Positions 60,885 through 64,000 of a stretch of 64,000 nt of DNA are shown here, one piece after another. The stretch spans positions 360,265-424,264 of the forward strand of contig NZ_JAJAVB010000002.1 in assembly GCF_020615385.1 (NCBI RefSeq), given 5' to 3'. The position numbers and the translations under genes are program-made. The DNA is from Jiella soli (GTDB lineage Bacteria; Pseudomonadota; Alphaproteobacteria; Rhizobiales; Rhizobiaceae). A model generated the notes under the pieces. The model worked only from the letters and a program-made list of their open reading frames with translations, was not told the DNA's origin and did not search any database. Numbering within the stretch: position 1 is the first letter of the stretch; each line of letters starts with the position of its first letter.

Positions 60885-61428
60885 TTCCGCAAAGGCCGCG
60901 GAAGACCGGCCGCCGATTCTCGGCGGCGGGCGCCACGAGCGGCGCCCTCTGGCGCTGCGCGTGCCGCGGATGGTGGTGACGGGAGCCGCGGCCTGCGGCT
61001 TCCTCGCCTATGCGGCGGCAGCGCTCCTCACCGTCGCCGACATCGTCGGTCGGCGGTTCTCCCTGCCGGTCCCCGGCGTCGTGGATCTCGTCCAGCTTTT
61101 CGTCGTCGCCGGCGCTTGGCTGGTCATCCCGTTCGCCTTCCTCGTCGGGGCGCATGTCGGCGTCGACCTCGTGGTCGAGACGATGCCCCGTCCGCTGCGG
61201 CGGGGTCTTCGCGCGGTCGCGAGCCTTGTCGCCATCGCGCTGCTCGGTCTGATCCTGTGGAACTGCTACCAGACCTTTCAGCAGCAGCTCCTCTTCGGCG
61301 ACCGGTCCCAGCAGCTCGGCATTCCGATCGTCTGGTACTGGGTCCCGCTTCTTGTCGGCGTCGCCCTGTCGATCATGGCGTCTTTCCTGACGTTGTTCGA
61401 TTCCCCGGAAGGTGTCCCGCCGGCATGA
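60874..61428 (+). CDS. TRAP transporter small permease (DctQ family)
   Basis: 184 residues, four predicted helices after a ~30-residue cytoplasmic tail; ADIVGRRFSLPVPGVVDLVQ and VGAHVGVDLVVETMP are the DctQ signature. ATG 60874 overlaps the receptor gene by 11 bases. Confidence 0.87.
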   Translation: MRSDSAKAAEDRPPILGGGRHERRPLALRVPRMVVTGAAACGFLAYAAAALLTVADIVGRRFSLPVPGVVDLVQLFVVAGAWLVIPFAFLVGAHVGVDLVVETMPRPLRRGLRAVASLVAIALLGLILWNCYQTFQQQLLFGDRSQQLGIPIVWYWVPLLVGVALSIMASFLTLFDSPEGVPPA

Positions 61429-62732
61429 GCGCCACCCTCCTCGGCTTTGCCGGCTTCGTCTGCGCCCTCGTGATGATCGCCTTCGGCCTTCCGGTCGCCG
61501 TCGCCATGGGCGTCGTCGGCACGGCCGGCTTCTGGTGGCTCAACGGCTGGAGCGGCGCGGCCTTCATTCTCGGCTCTTCGCCCTTCGAGGCGATCTTCCC
61601 CTATTCCCTGAGCGTCATTCCGCTGTTCGTGATGATGGGCGTCTTCGCGGCGCGGGCCGGCCTGTCGCGGTCGCTGTTCGACATGGTGACGAGCTTTCTC
61701 GGCCATGTCCGCGGCGGCCTTGCCGTGACGGCGGTCGGAGCCTGCGCGATCTTCGGCGCGATCTGCGGCTCGTCGCTGGCCACCGTCGCCACCATGGGAC
61801 GCGTCGCCATCCCCGAGATGCGCGCGCGCGGCTATGCCGACTCGCTCTCCTCCGCCTCGATCGCGGCCGGAGGAACCCTCGGCGTCCTCATCCCGCCCTC
61901 GATCCTCCTCGTCATCTATGGCATCCTCACCAACACCTCGATCGGCCAGCTCTTCATCGGCGCGATCATTCCCGGCATCGTCGGCGCGGTCCTCTACGGC
62001 CTCGCCATCGTCGTCCGGGTCGCGATCACCCCGGATCTGGCGCCGCAGGCGCCGCGCATGGCTTGGCGCCACCGGCTGTCGACCATCCGCCGGGTCTGGG
62101 GTGTCGTCCTTTTGTTTTCGCTGGTCATCGGCGGCATCTATCTCGGCTGGTTCTCGCCGACCGAGGCCGCCGCCGTCGGCGCCGTCGGAGCCTTCGCGCT
62201 GGCGCTCCTGTCGGGCGAAATGGACCGCCAGGCGCTGTGGAGTTCGGTCACGGAAACCGCGGCGCTCACCGGCATGATCTTCTTCATCCTGATCGGCGCC
62301 TCGCTGTTCAACTATTTCCTCGAGACCACCGGCGTGCCGGCGGCGCTGATCGCCGCGATCAAGGACACCGGTCTCGGACCTCTGGCCGTGCTCCTCCTGA
62401 TCATCGCCTTCTACGTCGTTTTGGGATGCTTCATGGATTCCATGTCGATGATCCTCCTGACCGTTCCCTTCCTCGCCCCGGTGGCAGTGGAGATGGGCTA
62501 CGACATGGTCTGGTTCGGCATCATCGTCGTCACGGTCGCCGAGATCGGGCTGATCACACCGCCGATCGGCATGAACCTGTTCGTCGTCCAGTCGACGGTC
62601 CCGGGCATCACGCAACGCACCGTCATAGCCGGAATCCTTCCGTTCATCCTGGCGGATTTCGTCCGTCTTACGGTGATCGTCGCGCTGCCGATCCTGACGC
62701 TCTGGCTTCCGTCGCGCATGTTCGCGGGCTGA
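61425..62732 (+). CDS. TRAP transporter large permease (DctM family)
   Basis: 435-residue transport subunit with about 12 helices. GAICGSSLATVATMGRVAIP, SIAAGGTLGVLIPPSILLVI and a late EIGLITPPIGMNLFVVQS are the family's conserved loops. ATG 61425 overlaps the DctQ stop (ATGA). Last gene of the P450-TRAP operon. Confidence 0.92.
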   Translation: MSATLLGFAGFVCALVMIAFGLPVAVAMGVVGTAGFWWLNGWSGAAFILGSSPFEAIFPYSLSVIPLFVMMGVFAARAGLSRSLFDMVTSFLGHVRGGLAVTAVGACAIFGAICGSSLATVATMGRVAIPEMRARGYADSLSSASIAAGGTLGVLIPPSILLVIYGILTNTSIGQLFIGAIIPGIVGAVLYGLAIVVRVAITPDLAPQAPRMAWRHRLSTIRRVWGVVLLFSLVIGGIYLGWFSPTEAAAVGAVGAFALALLSGEMDRQALWSSVTETAALTGMIFFILIGASLFNYFLETTGVPAALIAAIKDTGLGPLAVLLLIIAFYVVLGCFMDSMSMILLTVPFLAPVAVEMGYDMVWFGIIVVTVAEIGLITPPIGMNLFVVQSTVPGITQRTVIAGILPFILADFVRLTVIVALPILTLWLPSRMFAG

Positions 62733-63186
62733 AGCGTTTCGGTTTCTGTCAGAATCGAGGGAGGCTTCCGGTATTCCTAGCTTGAGATTCTCAATGTGCT
62801 GGCTGGATGGAGGCCGGCATTCAAGGACAGCACCTCTATCTCATGATCTCCGCAAGCGGGTGTGTCGACGATCAGGCGCGTTTGCAGCGGCTTGAACGCA
62901 AGGTGAAGGAACTCCGCCGGGCCAACGAGACCCCGCGCAAGGCATCGGCGTATTTTGCGATGGCGCGGCGTTGCGCTGGGTCCATTGGTTCAACAATCAC
63001 CGCCTCTTCGGACCGATCGGGCATATCCCGCCCGCCGAGGCCGAAGCCAGCTGTCATGCTGCACGCGGCAACCTCGCTAAGGCTGCATGACTTAAATGAA
63101 CGGGCCTCCGGAAAACCCGGGACGCTCCACTTCGTCGGTCGGCCGCGGGACCGAGCGTCTCGCTGTCCCGCGATCCTCCATCCCGG
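62733..63186. other. Gap holding an IS relic
   Basis: 454 bases between the TRAP operon and the convergent alcohol dehydrogenase gene. The first ~130 bases show nothing recognisable; 62866-63129 is an insertion-sequence remnant; the rest is short non-coding sequence. Confidence 0.5.
62866..63129 (+). mobile_element. IS3-family relic (fused ends of orfA and orfB)
   Basis: The end of an orfA is recognisable (DDQARLQRLERKVKELRRAN, RKASAYFA) to about 62961, then in a different frame the extreme C-terminus of an orfB (LRWVHWFNNHRLFGPIGHIP, PAEAEA) from 62971 to the TGA at 63088-63090. About 0.8 kb between them is gone. CTCCGGAAAACCCGGGACGC at 63106-63125 resembles the terminal repeat of rhizobial IS3 elements, so the right end is near 63129. 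The type differs from the relic at 6916-7800. Confidence 0.65.
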
Positions 63187-64000
63187 TCAGGCCGATTGCT
63201 TGGTGACGCGGCCGACGCCGGCAAGGTCGAGGTCGAGCACTATGCGCCCTTCGATCCTGCCTCCCTTCATATCTTCGAAGATCGCGTTGATGTCGGCGAG
63301 CGCTGCAGTTCTCACCTCGCACTTCACTTGGCCGGATGCAGCGAAGGCGATCGCCTCGTCGAGATCGCGCCGGGTGCCGACGATCGAGCCGCGCACTGTG
63401 ATCCGCTTCAGGACCACGTCGAAGATCGGTGTCGGGAAGTCTCCCGCCGGCAGTCCGACGAGCGCCACCGTTCCCTTTCGGCGCACCATGTGGAGCACCT
63501 GATTGAAGGCCGGGACGGAAACGGCCGTGACGAGAACGCCTTGGGCGCCGCCGCCGGTGATTTGAAGGACCTTCTCGATCGCGTCGGGAGCGGAGGCATC
63601 GACGGTGGCATCCGCGCCGGCTCGTTTCGCCAGTTCCAATTTGTCCTTGGCGATGTCGAGTGCGACGACCTTCAGCCCCATGGCCTTGGCATATTGCACG
63701 CCGACATGGCCGAGCCCGCCTATGCCGGAGATCGCGACCCATTCGCCGGGCTTCGCCTCGGTTTCCTTCAAGCCCTTGTACGTCGTCACGCCAGCACAAA
63801 GAATCGGCGCGATCTCGGCGAAGTCGACGTCCGCCGGCAGCCGGGCGGCGAAGGGCGCTGCGGCGATGACATATTCGGCAAAGCCGCCATTCACGCTGTA
63901 ACCGGTGTTGTGCTGGTGCTCGCACAGGGTTTCCCATCCGGTCTCGCAATATTCGCAGGAGCGGCAGGCGTCGTGCAGCCACGGCACGCCGACAGGATCG
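63187..64000 (-). CDS. Zinc-dependent alcohol dehydrogenase (5' end outside window)
   Basis: About 270 C-terminal residues of a medium-chain dehydrogenase, AdhP/propanol-preferring type. The structural zinc site is CRSCEYCETGWETLC; the Rossmann motif is GIGGLGHVGVQYAKAMG; catalytic-domain blocks ILCAGVTTYKGLKET and VGTRRDLDEAIAFAASGQV are typical. The reading frame is open to the window edge, so the N-terminus and start codon are missing. Confidence 0.9.
   Translation of the reverse strand, partial: DPVGVPWLHDACRSCEYCETGWETLCEHQHNTGYSVNGGFAEYVIAAAPFAARLPADVDFAEIAPILCAGVTTYKGLKETEAKPGEWVAISGIGGLGHVGVQYAKAMGLKVVALDIAKDKLELAKRAGADATVDASAPDAIEKVLQITGGGAQGVLVTAVSVPAFNQVLHMVRRKGTVALVGLPAGDFPTPIFDVVLKRITVRGSIVGTRRDLDEAIAFAASGQVKCEVRTAALADINAIFEDMKGGRIEGRIVLDLDLAGVGRVTKQSA

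Overview
This is a high-GC, gene-dense bacterial window. Gene content and style (solute-binding-protein importers packed into translationally coupled operons, each beside its own LacI, GntR, LysR or IclR regulator; a homogentisate pathway; tripartite tricarboxylate and TRAP transporters; decayed IS3-family elements) point to an alphaproteobacterium, most likely Hyphomicrobiales (rhizobia-like). No rRNA, tRNA, CRISPR array, prophage or replication gene was seen. The region is a series of uptake-plus-catabolism modules.

Region 1 (1-6638, +): a family-5 (Dpp/Opp-type) ABC importer whose operon also encodes a glycerophosphodiester phosphodiesterase and a nucleotide-pyrophosphatase-like phosphodiesterase, joined by 4-bp start/stop overlaps. 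Region 2 (6639-8163): an insertion-sequence graveyard, with an IS3-family relic with both ends and internal deletions, then an IS481-like transposase fragment. Region 3 (8164-18321, +): a GntR regulator and a second Dpp-type importer with two M20 peptidases and an aminotransferase, apparently for importing and dismantling an acylated amino acid or small peptide.

Region 4 (18826-24251, +): a LacI regulator and a polar amino-acid-type importer with a 2-hydroxyacid dehydrogenase and a small ferredoxin-like-fold candidate. Region 5 (24487-30886): a minus-strand Fe3+/hexose-phosphate-type importer with an inositol-monophosphatase-family enzyme, divergent from a LacI regulator. Region 6 (30974-39993): a minus-strand ribose/rhamnose-type importer with DhaK, DhaL and an aldo/keto reductase, divergent from a third LacI regulator.

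Region 7 (40396-52201): a LysR regulator divergent from a thiamine-diphosphate enzyme, a tripartite tricarboxylate transporter (TctCBA) and a TauE/SafE-type carrier, followed by a succinate dehydrogenase/fumarate reductase operon in the order B-C-D-A with a two-subunit class I fumarase. The flavoprotein lacks the usual FAD-linking histidine and the two membrane subunits look like paralogues with four candidate heme-ligand histidines. Region 8 (52384-57620): tyrosine/homogentisate catabolism with AsnC- and MarR-type regulators. Region 9 (57609-62732): an IclR regulator divergent from a cytochrome P450 and a TRAP transporter. Region 10 (62733-64000): a second IS3 relic and the 3' part of a zinc alcohol dehydrogenase gene.

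Several regulatory signals can be read directly. Near-identical boxes precede the GntR gene and its neighbouring importer. Matching palindromes are found at two of the LacI loci, and a single palindrome at the third. Strong perfect hairpins follow the solute-binding-protein gene in three unrelated transporter operons. A small coupled leader ORF lies upstream of the thiamine-diphosphate enzyme.
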